Below the pieces are notes generated by a model. The model had not been told where the DNA came from and did no database searches. It worked only from the letters and a program-made list of their open reading frames with translations. Of a stretch of 55,097 nt of DNA, positions 1-8,513 are shown in pieces. Position 1 is the first letter of the stretch. The number at the start of each line of letters is the position of its first letter. The translations under genes were made by a program, and so were the position numbers. Source of the DNA: Streptomyces sp. DSM 15324 (lineage in GTDB: Bacteria > Actinomycetota > Actinomycetes > Streptomycetales > Streptomycetaceae); NCBI RefSeq assembly GCF_001514285.1, contig NZ_KQ949040.1, positions 68,440 to 123,536 of the forward strand, in the 5' to 3' direction.

Positions 1-93
1 CCGGACACAGGTGGTCGGCCCGGATGGGCCGGCAGGACACCGCCCGCCGTCACCAGACGCCCCCGACACGCACCACCCAGCCGCCGCAAGCAC

Positions 94-722
94 TCAGGCA
101 GCCGTGCCGAGGGGCTCTCGGCCCAGGGTGGCCGGTAGAGGGGTCGGGTGGGTGGGGGTGTCGGACGCGGGTGGGGGCTGGAGAGGGCGGCGCGCTGCGG
201 TGAGCAGGCCCGCTCCGGTCACGGCGGCGACCAGGAGTCCGCCGCTCACGAGGGCGCCACGGGCACCCGCCAGTTCCATGAGCAGCCCCAGCACGGGCGG
301 GCCGGCGAGCCCCCACACCGTGCCGATGCCGTTCCACACCCCGAGGACCCGGCCGCGCAGGTGAGCCGGCGGGTCGGTCTGCAGGACCGCCGTGCCGGCG
401 GTGTCGGACACGGACTCGGCGACCGCCATCGGCAGGACGAGCACCAGCAGCACCGCGAGCGACGGAGCCAGCCCGACCGCCACCTGGAGCAGCGCCCCCA
501 CGGCGGCCAGGGCGCCCACGTGACGCACCGACGGGCGGTGGAGCCGGGCGCCGAGGACGGCGCCCAGGATCCCGCCGACGGCTAGCACCGTGGAGACCGT
601 GCCGAAGGCCCCCGCCCCCGCGGCGAGCGGCCCGGTGACAAGGACGGCGAGCGTCAGGCCGTAGTTCCGGCCGAAGACCGCGCTGATCCCGGTGATCCCC
701 GCGAGGGCGACCAGCCGGGGCC
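94..722 (-). pseudogene. MFS transporter, C-terminal part only (5' end missing)
   Basis: This reading frame encodes about 200 residues of a major facilitator superfamily exporter: repeated hydrophobic helices, an inter-helix stretch with ARLHRPSVR, and the typical late segment AHLRGRVLGVWNGIGTVWG. A full MFS protein has about 400 residues and 12 helices; here only the second half is present. Homology stops near RPRLVALAGITG, and further upstream the frame runs antisense through the epimerase, with no plausible start. The downstream end has a normal stop. The gene is divergent from the epimerase, which is beheaded at the same place, so I read it as a remnant or the edge of a rearrangement or assembly join. 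Confidence 0.75.
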
Positions 723-725
723 TGG

Positions 726-1721
726 CCCGGCTTCCGGCTCGTCGAGTGCGACGTCTGCGCACCGGAGTGCCCGGAGGTCCTGGCCGGGCCCTACGACCTC
801 GTCCTGCACTTCGCCTGCTGTGCGTCCCCGGCCGACTACCTCCGGTTGCCGCTGGAGACCCTGGACGCCGGCAGCATCGGCACCCGCGCCCTGCTGGCCG
901 TGGCGGAGCGGGACGGGGCCCGGTTCCTGCTGGCCTCGACCTCGGAGGTGTACGGCGACCCGCTCGTCCACCCGCAGCGGGAGGACTACTGGGGCAACGT
1001 CAACCCGGTGGGCCCGCGCAGTGTCTACGACGAGTCCAAGCGCTTCGCCGAGGCCCTGGTCACCGCCCATGTGCGCACCCGGGGCGCCGACGCGGGCATC
1101 GTCCGGCTGTTCAACACGTACGGGCCGCGGATGCGGGCGCACGACGGGCGGGCCGTACCCACCTTCGTCTGCCAGGCGCTGGCCGGCGATCCGCTGACGG
1201 TGGCGGGGGACGGTCGGCAGACCCGGTCCCTGTGCTACGTCGACGACACGGTCGACGGGGTGCTGTCCGTGGCCGCCAGCCGGTCCGTGCGGCCGGTGAA
1301 CATCGGCGGCACCGACGAGGTCACCGTCGTCGACATCGCCCGCCGGGTCCTGGAGCTCACCGGGTCCTCCTCCCGCATCGAGTTCGTCGGCCGTCCCGTC
1401 GACGACCCCCAGCGGCGCCGCCCGGACACCGCGCTGGCCCGGGAACTCCTCGGCTGGGAGCCGAAGGTGCCCTGGGAGGAGGGGATCAAGCAGACCATCG
1501 CCTACTTCGCCACGAGCCGACCGAACCGACCGAGCCGACCGAGCGGACCGAGCGGACCGAGCGGACTGAACCATCCGGACCGACCGAGCCGTCCGGACCA
1601 GGCGGGCGGGCCGAGCCGGACGGCCTCGCCGGGCCAGCCCCACCAACCCCACCAACCCCACCAGTCCAAGCAGCCCAGCCAAGCCCGCCGAACCGACCGG
1701 ACGAGCCCCGCCGGCCGCTGA
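726..1721 (+). pseudogene. NAD-dependent epimerase / UDP-glucuronate decarboxylase-like SDR, 5'-truncated
   Basis: Extended short-chain dehydrogenase that would modify a nucleotide sugar. The open frame begins mid-protein at PGFRLVECDV, then LVLHFACCASPADYL, the STSEVYGDP motif, the catalytic YxxxK (Y in SVYDESKRFAE), the LFNTYGPRM motif and a C-terminal WEPKVPWEEGIK. The first 50-60 residues, including the glycine-rich NAD loop, are absent. A TTG at 846 could start translation but would give a protein without the cofactor-binding N-terminus. The last 65 residues are a Pro/Ser/Arg/Gln-rich repetitive tail (PSRPSGPSG, HQPHQPHQ) not found in the family core. It lies 33 bases before the carbamoyltransferase and would be the first gene of the glycan operon. 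Confidence 0.8.
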
Positions 1722-1754
1722 CGCGGTCGGGCCCACAGCCACGGGAGCGACCCC

Positions 1755-3389
1755 ATGCGCGTACTGGGAATCAACGCCCTCTTCCACGACCCCGCAGCCG
1801 CGCTGGTCGTCGACGGGAGCATCGTGGCCGCGGCGGAGGAGGAGCGGTTCAGCCGGCGCAAGCACGGAAAGCGTCCGGTGCCCTTCTCCGCCTGGGAACT
1901 GCCCGAACGCTCCGCCCGCTGGTGCCTGGAACGGGCCGGGCTCACCCCGTCCGACCTGGACGCCGTCGCCTACTCCTACGACCCCGGCCTCGCCCGCCCG
2001 GCCGAGCTGCTCGGTCTCGACGACCCCTGGGACCACCTGCGCCAGGAGTACGCGCGCCGGGCCCCCGAGTTCCTGGCCGAGGCCCTGCCCGGACTCGACG
2101 CCGCCAAGGTCCGTTTCGTCGCACACCACGTCGCCCACGCCGCCTCGGCCGGGCAGGCGTCCCCCTACCCGGACTGCGCGGTCCTGGTGCTCGACGGCCG
2201 CGGCGAATGCGGCTCCCACCTCGCGGGCCGCTACCGCGACCGGGACCTCACCGTGCTGCGCACCCAGTCGCTGCCGGACTCCCTCGGCCTGTTCTACGAG
2301 GACCTCACCGAGCACCTCGGCTTCCTGCGCAGCAGCGACGAGTTCAAGGTGATGGCCCTGGCCTCGTACGGCGCCCCCCGCTTCCTCGGCGAGCTGCGCG
2401 CGTACGTCGGCGCGGACGGCCGGGGCGGCTTCCGGGCCCGGCCCGTCCCCTGGTCCTCCCTCGTGCCTGCGCGGGCGCCCGGCGCTCCCTGGAGCCAGGG
2501 ACACGCCGACGCGGCCGCCAGCGCCCAGGCCTGCCTGGAGGAGGTCCTGCTGGATCTGGCGCGCTGGCTGCACGGCCGTACCGGTGACGACGTGCTGACG
2601 CTGGCGGGCGGGGTGGCGCTCAACTGCGTCGCCAACACCCGGCTCCACCGCGAGAGCCCGTTCCGGCGGATCTGGGTGCAGCCGGCCGCCGGGGACGCCG
2701 GAACGGCGCTCGGCGCCGCCCTCCATCTCGCCCACGCCAAGGACGCGGTGGAGCCGATGCCGACCGCCGCCCTGGGCCGCGGCTGGCCCGACGCCGAACT
2801 GCGGGCCTGGCTGGAGCGGGCCGCCGTACCGTACGAGGAGCCCGAGGACATCGCTGAGACGGTCGCCGAGGAGCTGGCCCGCGACGGTGTCGTGGCCTGG
2901 TTCCAGGGCCGTGGCGAGTACGGTCCGCGGGCGCTCGGCCACCGCTCCCTGCTGGCGCACCCCGGGCACGCCGGGAACCTGGAGCGCCTCAACGCGGTGA
3001 AGGGGCGGGAGGAGTTCCGGCCGGTCGCCCCGATGGTGGTGGCCGAGCGCGCCGCCGAACTCTTCGACGGGCCGCTGCCGAGCCCGTACATGCTGTTCGT
3101 GCACGATGTCGCCGCCCGGTGGCGGGCGCGGATCCCGGCCGTGGTGCACGTGGACGGCACGGCCCGGGTGCAGACGGTGGACCGGGCGGACGAGCCGCTG
3201 GTGGCCCGCATGCTCGACGGATTCGAGCGGCGGACCGGGCTGCCCGTGGTGGTCAACACCAGCCTCAACACCGCCGGCCGGCCGATGGTGGACGATCCCC
3301 GCGACGCCCTGGAGTGCTTCGGGTCGGCACCGGTGGACCTGCTCGCCCTCGGGCCGTTCGCGGTACGCCGCGGGGAGGTGTTCGTATGA
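1755..3389 (+). CDS. Carbamoyltransferase, NodU/CmcH/TobZ family
   Basis: Predicted to transfer a carbamoyl group from carbamoyl phosphate, through carbamoyl-adenylate, to a hydroxyl on a sugar or natural product. The 544 residues match the family length. The N-terminal Kae1-like domain opens with GINALFHDPAAALVVDG and AEEERFSRRKH, and has the metal-binding HxxxH at His124-His128. The C-terminal YrdC-like domain has GEYGPRALGHRSLLAHP near residue 390, then KGREEFRPVAPM, HVDGTARVQTV and VVVNTSLN. A GGGAGCG ribosome-binding site precedes the ATG. The stop overlaps the next start (ATGA), so translation is coupled to the GT2. The substrate is inferred to be the glycan made by the operon. Confidence 0.93.
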   Translation: MRVLGINALFHDPAAALVVDGSIVAAAEEERFSRRKHGKRPVPFSAWELPERSARWCLERAGLTPSDLDAVAYSYDPGLARPAELLGLDDPWDHLRQEYARRAPEFLAEALPGLDAAKVRFVAHHVAHAASAGQASPYPDCAVLVLDGRGECGSHLAGRYRDRDLTVLRTQSLPDSLGLFYEDLTEHLGFLRSSDEFKVMALASYGAPRFLGELRAYVGADGRGGFRARPVPWSSLVPARAPGAPWSQGHADAAASAQACLEEVLLDLARWLHGRTGDDVLTLAGGVALNCVANTRLHRESPFRRIWVQPAAGDAGTALGAALHLAHAKDAVEPMPTAALGRGWPDAELRAWLERAAVPYEEPEDIAETVAEELARDGVVAWFQGRGEYGPRALGHRSLLAHPGHAGNLERLNAVKGREEFRPVAPMVVAERAAELFDGPLPSPYMLFVHDVAARWRARIPAVVHVDGTARVQTVDRADEPLVARMLDGFERRTGLPVVVNTSLNTAGRPMVDDPRDALECFGSAPVDLLALGPFAVRRGEVFV

Positions 3390-4489
3390 CGGACGCCACG
3401 ACGGACTCCATGACGGACGACGGAGCGCGCGTGGACGCCCCCGCCTATTCCGTGGTGATCCCCACGATCGGGCGGCCCTGCCTGGCCGACTGCCTGCGGG
3501 CGCTCGCCGGGGCGGACGGCGGCCGTCCGCCCGACAGGGTCGTCGTCGTGGACGACCGCCCCGGGTCCGGCGAGCCGCTGCCGCTCGCCGCGGCCGGGAT
3601 CCTGCGCGACCGTGTCCGCACCCTGCGGACCGGGGGCCGTGGTCCGGCCGCCGCCCGCAACGCCGGCTGGCGCACGGTCTCCACACCCTGGACGGTGTTC
3701 CTCGACGACGACGTCCAGGTCCTGCCCGAGTGGGCCCGGCACCTCGCCCGCGACCTGGCCGCGGCCGGCCCGGCCACGGGCGGCGTCCAGGGGCGGCTGA
3801 CCGTCCCGCTGCCCGGGGACCGCCGGCCGACGGACTGGGAACGGGGTACGGCCGGTCTGGAGCACGCGGCCTGGGCGACCGCCGACATGGCGTACCGCAC
3901 GGACGTGCTGAGGCAGGTCGGCGGCTTCGACGAGCGGTTCCGCCGCGCCTTCCGGGAGGACGCCGACCTGGCCCTGCGGGTGGGCGAGGCCGGCTGGCGG
4001 CTGGGGCGGGGCAGCCGTACGACCCGCCACCCGGTGCGGCCCGCCGACCGCTGGGTGTCGGTGCGGGCGCAGCGCGGCAACGCGGACGACGTCCTGATGA
4101 CGCGGCTGCACGGCCGTGACTGGTGGCGGCGGGCCCGTGCCCCTCGCGGGCGCATCTCCCGGCACACGCTCGTCACGGCGGCCGCGCTCGTCGCGCTGGG
4201 CTGCGCCCTGACCGGCCGGCGCCGCGCCGCCGGGGCCGCCGCGGCCCTGTGGGCGGCCGGCACGGCCGAGTTCGCCCTGGCCCGCATCCGGCCCGGTCCG
4301 AGGACCGGGGCCGAGATCGCCACCATGGTCGTCACCAGCGTGCTGATCCCGCCCCTGGCGGTCCACCACCGCCTCACCGCCCTGGTCCGCCACCGCCGGG
4401 CCCGGCCCCTGCCCACCGGCCGGCCCGCCCCCACCCGGCAGCAAACACCCGCCACACCCGGAGCCCCACCGATCGGGGGCCCGTCATGA
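3386..4489 (+). CDS. Family 2 glycosyltransferase with C-terminal membrane segments
   Basis: The 367-residue protein starts at the ATG that overlaps the carbamoyltransferase stop. The GT-A fold is recognisable: YSVVIPTIGRP at residues 21-31, VVVVDDRPGSG, the GPAAARNAGW acceptor-loop motif, the metal-binding LDDD around residues 106-109, and FREDADLALRVGEAGW. The C-terminal third contains Ala/Leu-rich membrane helices followed by a Pro/Thr tail, so the enzyme should sit on the inner face of the membrane. It overlaps the HAD phosphatase start by four bases. It likely adds a sugar to a lipid-linked or surface glycan; donor and acceptor cannot be read from sequence. Confidence 0.88.
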   Translation: MTDATTDSMTDDGARVDAPAYSVVIPTIGRPCLADCLRALAGADGGRPPDRVVVVDDRPGSGEPLPLAAAGILRDRVRTLRTGGRGPAAARNAGWRTVSTPWTVFLDDDVQVLPEWARHLARDLAAAGPATGGVQGRLTVPLPGDRRPTDWERGTAGLEHAAWATADMAYRTDVLRQVGGFDERFRRAFREDADLALRVGEAGWRLGRGSRTTRHPVRPADRWVSVRAQRGNADDVLMTRLHGRDWWRRARAPRGRISRHTLVTAAALVALGCALTGRRRAAGAAAALWAAGTAEFALARIRPGPRTGAEIATMVVTSVLIPPLAVHHRLTALVRHRRARPLPTGRPAPTRQQTPATPGAPPIGGPS

Positions 4490-5187
4490 AGCGTGTCGGT
4501 GCTGTTCTCTTCGACCGGGACGGGACTCTCGTCGAGGACGTCCCCTACAACGGCGACCCCGATCGCGTGCGCCCGGTGCCCGGTGCGCGGCGCGCCCTGG
4601 ATCTCGTGCGGCGCGCCGGGCTCCGCACCGGTGTGGTCAGCAACCAGTCGGGCATCGGCCGGGGACTGCTCACGCACGCACAGGTCCGCCGGGTCAACGA
4701 GCGGGCCGACCTGCTCCTCGGCGGCCTCGGCACCTGGGTCTACTGTCCGCACGCCCCCGCGGCCCGCTGCACCTGCCGCAAGCCCCGGCCGGGGCTGGTG
4801 ATCGAGGCGGCCCGCCGTCTCGGCGTGCCACCGGGCGACTGCGTGGTGATCGGTGACATCGCCGCCGACGTCCTGGCCGCCCGCGCGGCCGGTGCGGGGG
4901 CGGTGCTCGTGCCCACGGCGGCGACCCGGCCGGAGGAGATCGACGCGGCGCCCCGTACGGCTCCCGACCTGCTGACGGCGGTACGCATGATCCTCGCGGG
5001 CTGCGCGGGCTGCGCGGGCTGCGCGGGCGGCGCAGGCGGCGCAGGCCGCTCAGGCCCCACAGGGCCCACAGGCGACGCATGCCCCACAGGCCCCACAGGC
5101 GACGCAGGCCCCACAGGGCCCACAGGCGACGCAGAAGACGCAGGCCACACAGCCCGCGCAAGCGACGCAGGCGGTGAGCAGCCGTGA
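4486..5187 (+). CDS. HAD-IIIA phosphatase, D-glycero-D-manno-heptose 1,7-bisphosphate phosphatase-like, with collagen-like tail
   Basis: Predicted to dephosphorylate heptose 1,7-bisphosphate in nucleotide-heptose synthesis (GmhB family). The catalytic FDRDGTLVED has nucleophile Asp10 and Asp12. SNQSGIGRG is motif II, a zinc loop of the form YCPHAP..CTCRKP is diagnostic for GmhB, and GDIAADV ends the HAD core. The core is complete by about residue 170. The remaining 60 residues are a repetitive Gly-rich tail of CAG and GPTGPTGDA units, resembling collagen Gly-X-Y repeats and encoded by tandem DNA repeats. It overlaps both neighbours by four bases. GmhA and HldE homologues lie in the same operon, which supports the heptose assignment over histidinol phosphatase. 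Confidence 0.85.
   Translation: MKRVGAVLFDRDGTLVEDVPYNGDPDRVRPVPGARRALDLVRRAGLRTGVVSNQSGIGRGLLTHAQVRRVNERADLLLGGLGTWVYCPHAPAARCTCRKPRPGLVIEAARRLGVPPGDCVVIGDIAADVLAARAAGAGAVLVPTAATRPEEIDAAPRTAPDLLTAVRMILAGCAGCAGCAGGAGGAGRSGPTGPTGDACPTGPTGDAGPTGPTGDAEDAGHTARASDAGGEQP
4984..5180 (+). repeat. Tandem repeats encoding a collagen-like C-terminal tail
   Basis: Two repeat families abut: copies of the nonamer CGCGGGCTG, then degenerate copies of GGCGACGCAGGCCCCACA. All stay in frame with the HAD phosphatase and encode CAG/AGG and GPTGPTGDA units. The repeat stops just before the GTG of the following GT9, so the translational overlap is preserved. Confidence 0.8.
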
Positions 5188-6191
5188 AGTCGCTGGTCGT
5201 ACGGCTCGACAGCTTCGGTGACGTCCTCCTCGCCGGGCCAGCCGTCCGCGCGGTCGCCGCGCACAGTTCGCACGTCGGCATGCTCTGCGGCCCGCTCGGC
5301 GAACCGGCGGCCCGGCTGCTGCCCGGCGTCGACGACGTCGGCGTGTGGGCTGCGCCCTGGGAGGGCTTCGACCCGCCGTCGGTGCCGGACGCGGACGTCG
5401 AGGGCCTGATACGCCGACTGCGGGAAGCCGCGTTCGACGCCGCGCTGATCCTCACCTCCTACCATCAGAGCCCGCTGCCCACGGCCCTGCTGCTGCGGCT
5501 CGCGGGAGTCCCGCTGATCGGCGCCGACAGCACCGACCACCCGGGGCGGCTGCTCGATGTGCGCCACCGGCGCCTCGCGGGCCGGCACGAGGCCGAGGCC
5601 GCGCTCGACACGGCCGCCGCCATGGGCTTCCTCCCGCCGCCCGGAGACACCGGCCGGCTGCGGGTCGTACCGCCGCCCGACACCGTCGCGCTCACCGGCA
5701 ACGGTCCCTACGTCGTCCTGCACCCCGGCACCAGCGCCCCCGCGCGGGCCTGGAGCCCCGGCCGCTGTGCCGAGGCCGTCGAACTGCTCGCCGACGAAGG
5801 TCACCGCGTCGTCGTCACCGGCGGTCCCTGCGAGAGCGGTCTGACCCGGCGGGTGAGCGGCGGTACGGCCGTGGACCTGGGCGGCCGGACCGACCCGCGG
5901 ACCCTGGCGGGCGTCCTGCGCACCGCCGACGTCGTGGTCAGCGGCAACACCGGCCCGGCCCATCTGGCCGCGGCCGTCGGCACGCCGGTGGTCTCCCTGT
6001 TCGCGCCCGTCGTACCGGCCGAGCGCTGGGCGCCGTACGGCGTGCCGAGCGTGGTCCTCGGCGACCAGCGCGCCCCCTGCGCGGACACCCGTGCCCTGCG
6101 GTGCCCCGTCCCGGGCCATCCCTGCCTGGACGAGGTCACCGCCAAGGACGTGGTGGGCGCCGTCCGCACCCTGCTCGAGGAGAGCACATGA
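5184..6191 (+). CDS. Family 9 glycosyltransferase (heptosyltransferase-like)
   Basis: This 335-residue GT-B enzyme belongs to the ADP-heptose:LPS heptosyltransferase family. The N-terminus KSLVVRLDSFGDVLLAGPAVRA is the family entry motif. VVLHPGTSAPARAWSP and VVTGGPCESGL mark the donor half, and SGNTGPAHLAAAVGTPVVSLF is the signature near the nucleotide site. The start is GTG overlapping the preceding TGA, and the end overlaps the next ATG. In Gram-positives such enzymes use heptose or other nucleotide sugars for surface glycans. With GmhA, GmhB and HldE homologues in the same operon, a nucleotide-heptose donor is the natural inference. Confidence 0.88.
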   Translation: MKSLVVRLDSFGDVLLAGPAVRAVAAHSSHVGMLCGPLGEPAARLLPGVDDVGVWAAPWEGFDPPSVPDADVEGLIRRLREAAFDAALILTSYHQSPLPTALLLRLAGVPLIGADSTDHPGRLLDVRHRRLAGRHEAEAALDTAAAMGFLPPPGDTGRLRVVPPPDTVALTGNGPYVVLHPGTSAPARAWSPGRCAEAVELLADEGHRVVVTGGPCESGLTRRVSGGTAVDLGGRTDPRTLAGVLRTADVVVSGNTGPAHLAAAVGTPVVSLFAPVVPAERWAPYGVPSVVLGDQRAPCADTRALRCPVPGHPCLDEVTAKDVVGAVRTLLEEST

Positions 6192-7150
6192 ACATCCTTG
6201 TCTGGCATGTGCACGGCTCCTGGCTGACGTCGTTCGTCCAGGGCCCGTACGACTGCCTCGTCCCGGTGACCCCCGACCGGGGACCGGACGGGCTGGGGCG
6301 GGCCAGGACCTGGCAGTGGCCCTCCCGGGTGCGGGAGGTGGGCCCCGACGGCCTGCGCGAGGCCCGCATCGACCTGATGGTGCTGCAACGGCCGCACGAG
6401 CTCGCGCTGGCCCGGCGCTGGACCGGCCGGACGCCCGGTGTCGACGTGCCCGCCGTGTACGTGGAGCACAACTGCCCGCACGGGCCGGCCGTGGACACCC
6501 GCCATCCGCTCGCCGACCGCACCGACATCCCCCTCGTGCACGTCACCCACTTCAACCGGCTGATGTGGGACAACGGACGGGCGTCCACGGAGGTCATCGA
6601 GCACGGCGTCATCGACCCCGGCCCGCTGTGGACCGGCGAGGAGCTTCGCGCGGCGGTCGTCGTCAACGAACCGGTGCGGCGGGGCCGTACGACCGGGACG
6701 GACCTGCTGCCCCGCTTCGCCCGCACGGTCGCGCTGGACGTCTTCGGCATGCGCACGCAGAACCTGGCCGGGCTGCTGGGGATCGCCCCCGCCGACTGCC
6801 GCAGCCACGACCTGCCCCAGCACGAGCTGCACGCGGCGATGGCCCGCCGCCGGCTGTACCTGCACCCGATCCGCTGGACGTCCCTCGGACTGTCCCTCCT
6901 GGAGGCCATGTTCCTGGGGATGCCGGTGGTGGCGCTGGACACCACCGAGGTGCGCGACGCCGTGCCGGAGGGCGCCGGGGTGGTGTCCAACCGCTTCGAC
7001 GTGCTGGAGGACGCCGTCCGCGGTTTCCTCGCGGACCCCGGTCACGCACGACGGACCGGGGAGGCCGCGCGGGCCGCGGTACGGGCCCGTTACGGACTAC
7101 GCCGGTTCCTCGACGACTGGGAACGCCTGATCAAGGAGGTCACCCGATGA
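6188..7150 (+). CDS. GT4-like glycosyltransferase
   Basis: The 320-residue protein starts with MNILVWHVHGSWLTSFVQG, a start seen in actinobacterial transferases of this operon type. It has a GT-B layout: an N-terminal domain with YVEHNCPHGP and HVTHFNRLMWD, then a donor domain with YLHPIRWTSLGLSLLEAMFLGMPVV. The latter corresponds to the E-x7-E region of GT4 enzymes, although the leading acidic residue is replaced (SLGLSLLEAM). It is shorter than the usual 370-400 residues. Four-base overlaps on both sides place it firmly in the operon. Sugar specificity is unknown. Confidence 0.8.
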   Translation: MNILVWHVHGSWLTSFVQGPYDCLVPVTPDRGPDGLGRARTWQWPSRVREVGPDGLREARIDLMVLQRPHELALARRWTGRTPGVDVPAVYVEHNCPHGPAVDTRHPLADRTDIPLVHVTHFNRLMWDNGRASTEVIEHGVIDPGPLWTGEELRAAVVVNEPVRRGRTTGTDLLPRFARTVALDVFGMRTQNLAGLLGIAPADCRSHDLPQHELHAAMARRRLYLHPIRWTSLGLSLLEAMFLGMPVVALDTTEVRDAVPEGAGVVSNRFDVLEDAVRGFLADPGHARRTGEAARAAVRARYGLRRFLDDWERLIKEVTR

Positions 7151-8487
7151 GCACCGCCCGCCGCACCGCACCGCACCCCGCACCCCGCACCGCACCCCAC
7201 CCCGTCGGCCATGCCCTCGGGCGCCCCGCCCGCCACCCCGTCGGCCGCGTCGCCATGGTCTCGGAACACGCCAGCCCGCTGGCCGAGCTGGGCGGCCCCG
7301 ACGCGGGCGGGCAGAACGTGTACGTGGCCCAACTCGCCGCCGGGTTGGCACGGCGCGGTCACGAGGTCGTCGTCTACACCCGGCGGGACGATCCCGCACT
7401 GCCCGAGCGCGTCGACACGGACGACGGAGTGCGGGTCGTCCATGTGCCCGCCGGACCGCCGGTACCGATACCGAAGGACGAACTCCTGCCCCACATGCCC
7501 GAGTTCGGCGACTGGCTGGCCGGAAAGTGGCGGGCGGACCCGCCCGACGTGGTGCACGCCCACTTCTGGATGTCGGGGCTGGCCGCGGTGCGCGGCGCCC
7601 GCGACCTCGGCCTGCCCGTGGTGCAGACGTACCACGCGCTGGGCACCGTGAAGAAGCGGTACCAGGGAGCCGCCGACACCAGCCCGCCGCAGCGCATCGG
7701 CATCGAGACGGCCGTGGGCCACGCGTGCGCCGCCGTCATCGCCACCTGCTCGGACGAGGTGGCCGAGCTGACCGCGATGGGCCTGCCGCGGGAACGCGTC
7801 CATGTGGTGCCCTGCGGAGTGGACCCCGAGCACTTCAGGCCGGCCGAGGGGGCGCGCCGGACCGACGGGGCGCGACGCAGGCTGCTGACCGTCGGCCGGC
7901 TGGTGCCCCGCAAGGGCTTCGACCGGGCGATCCGCGCCCTCACCGAGGTGCCCGACGCCGAACTCCTCGTCGCCGGGGGCCCCAACCTGGCGCTGCTGGG
8001 CGCCGAACCGGAGGCGGAGCGGCTGTGGGCCGTCGCCGTGGAGTGCGGGGTGTCGGACCGGGTGACCCTGCTGGGCGGGGTGAGTCCGCTGCGGATGCCG
8101 GAGTTGATGTCCGACGCGGACCTCGTGCTGTCCGTGCCCGTCTACGAGCCGTTCGGCATCGTCCCGATCGAGGCCATGGCCTGCGGGACGCCGGTGCTCG
8201 CGACGGCCGTCGGAGGCCAGCTCGACACGGTGGAGCACGACGTCACCGGTCTGCTGGTCCCGTCCGACGCGGCCGCCGACACCCTCGGTGCCGCGATCCG
8301 CGGCCTGCTCGGCGATCCGCAGCGCCTCGCCCGGTACGGCGCGGCCGGCCGGCGCCGGGTCCTCGCCCACTACACCTGGGACCGCGTGGCCGACGGCGTC
8401 GGCCGGGTCTACGGCGCGGTCTCCGGCGTCCCCTCCCTGGCGGGAACCCCCTCGCTCACGGGAAGCCTCCGAGGAGCCGTCCGATGA
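7147..8487 (+). CDS. GT4 family glycosyltransferase (MshA/sucrose-phosphate synthase-like)
   Basis: This 446-residue retaining GT-B enzyme has an N-terminal domain with RVAMVSEHASPLAELGG and GGQNVYVAQLAAGLARRGHEV. The C-terminal donor domain has LLTVGRLVPRKGFDRAI and the E-x7-E motif in VYEPFGIVPIEAMACGTPV, as in MshA-type enzymes. The first 35 residues are a low-complexity His/Pro/Ala stretch from CCGCACC repeats and are probably dispensable; homologues usually begin nearer VGRVAMVSEHASPLA. It overlaps the previous stop by four bases, and its own stop lies inside a 12-bp repeat that also supplies the next start. It probably transfers a hexose or heptose onto the glycan. Confidence 0.88.
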   Translation: MSTARRTAPHPAPRTAPHPVGHALGRPARHPVGRVAMVSEHASPLAELGGPDAGGQNVYVAQLAAGLARRGHEVVVYTRRDDPALPERVDTDDGVRVVHVPAGPPVPIPKDELLPHMPEFGDWLAGKWRADPPDVVHAHFWMSGLAAVRGARDLGLPVVQTYHALGTVKKRYQGAADTSPPQRIGIETAVGHACAAVIATCSDEVAELTAMGLPRERVHVVPCGVDPEHFRPAEGARRTDGARRRLLTVGRLVPRKGFDRAIRALTEVPDAELLVAGGPNLALLGAEPEAERLWAVAVECGVSDRVTLLGGVSPLRMPELMSDADLVLSVPVYEPFGIVPIEAMACGTPVLATAVGGQLDTVEHDVTGLLVPSDAAADTLGAAIRGLLGDPQRLARYGAAGRRRVLAHYTWDRVADGVGRVYGAVSGVPSLAGTPSLTGSLRGAVR

Positions 8488-8513
8488 GTCGTCCGATGAG
8501 TCGTCCGATGAGT
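8478..8513 (+). repeat. Three perfect 12-bp tandem repeats across a stop/start overlap
   Basis: The unit CGTCCGATGAGT occurs three times head to tail. Each copy contains ATGA, so copy one supplies both the TGA of the GT4 gene and the first ATG of gmhA. Copies two and three add in-frame ATGs at 8496 and 8508. Slippage here would change the GmhA N-terminus by four residues without breaking the frame. Confidence 0.95.

Noticed and set aside
654..3686. Very long antisense reading frame (about 1,000 codons) over the epimerase-carbamoyltransferase region
   Set aside because: Composition is Gly/Arg/Pro-rich with no domain; it is the expected shadow of high-GC genes with biased third positions.
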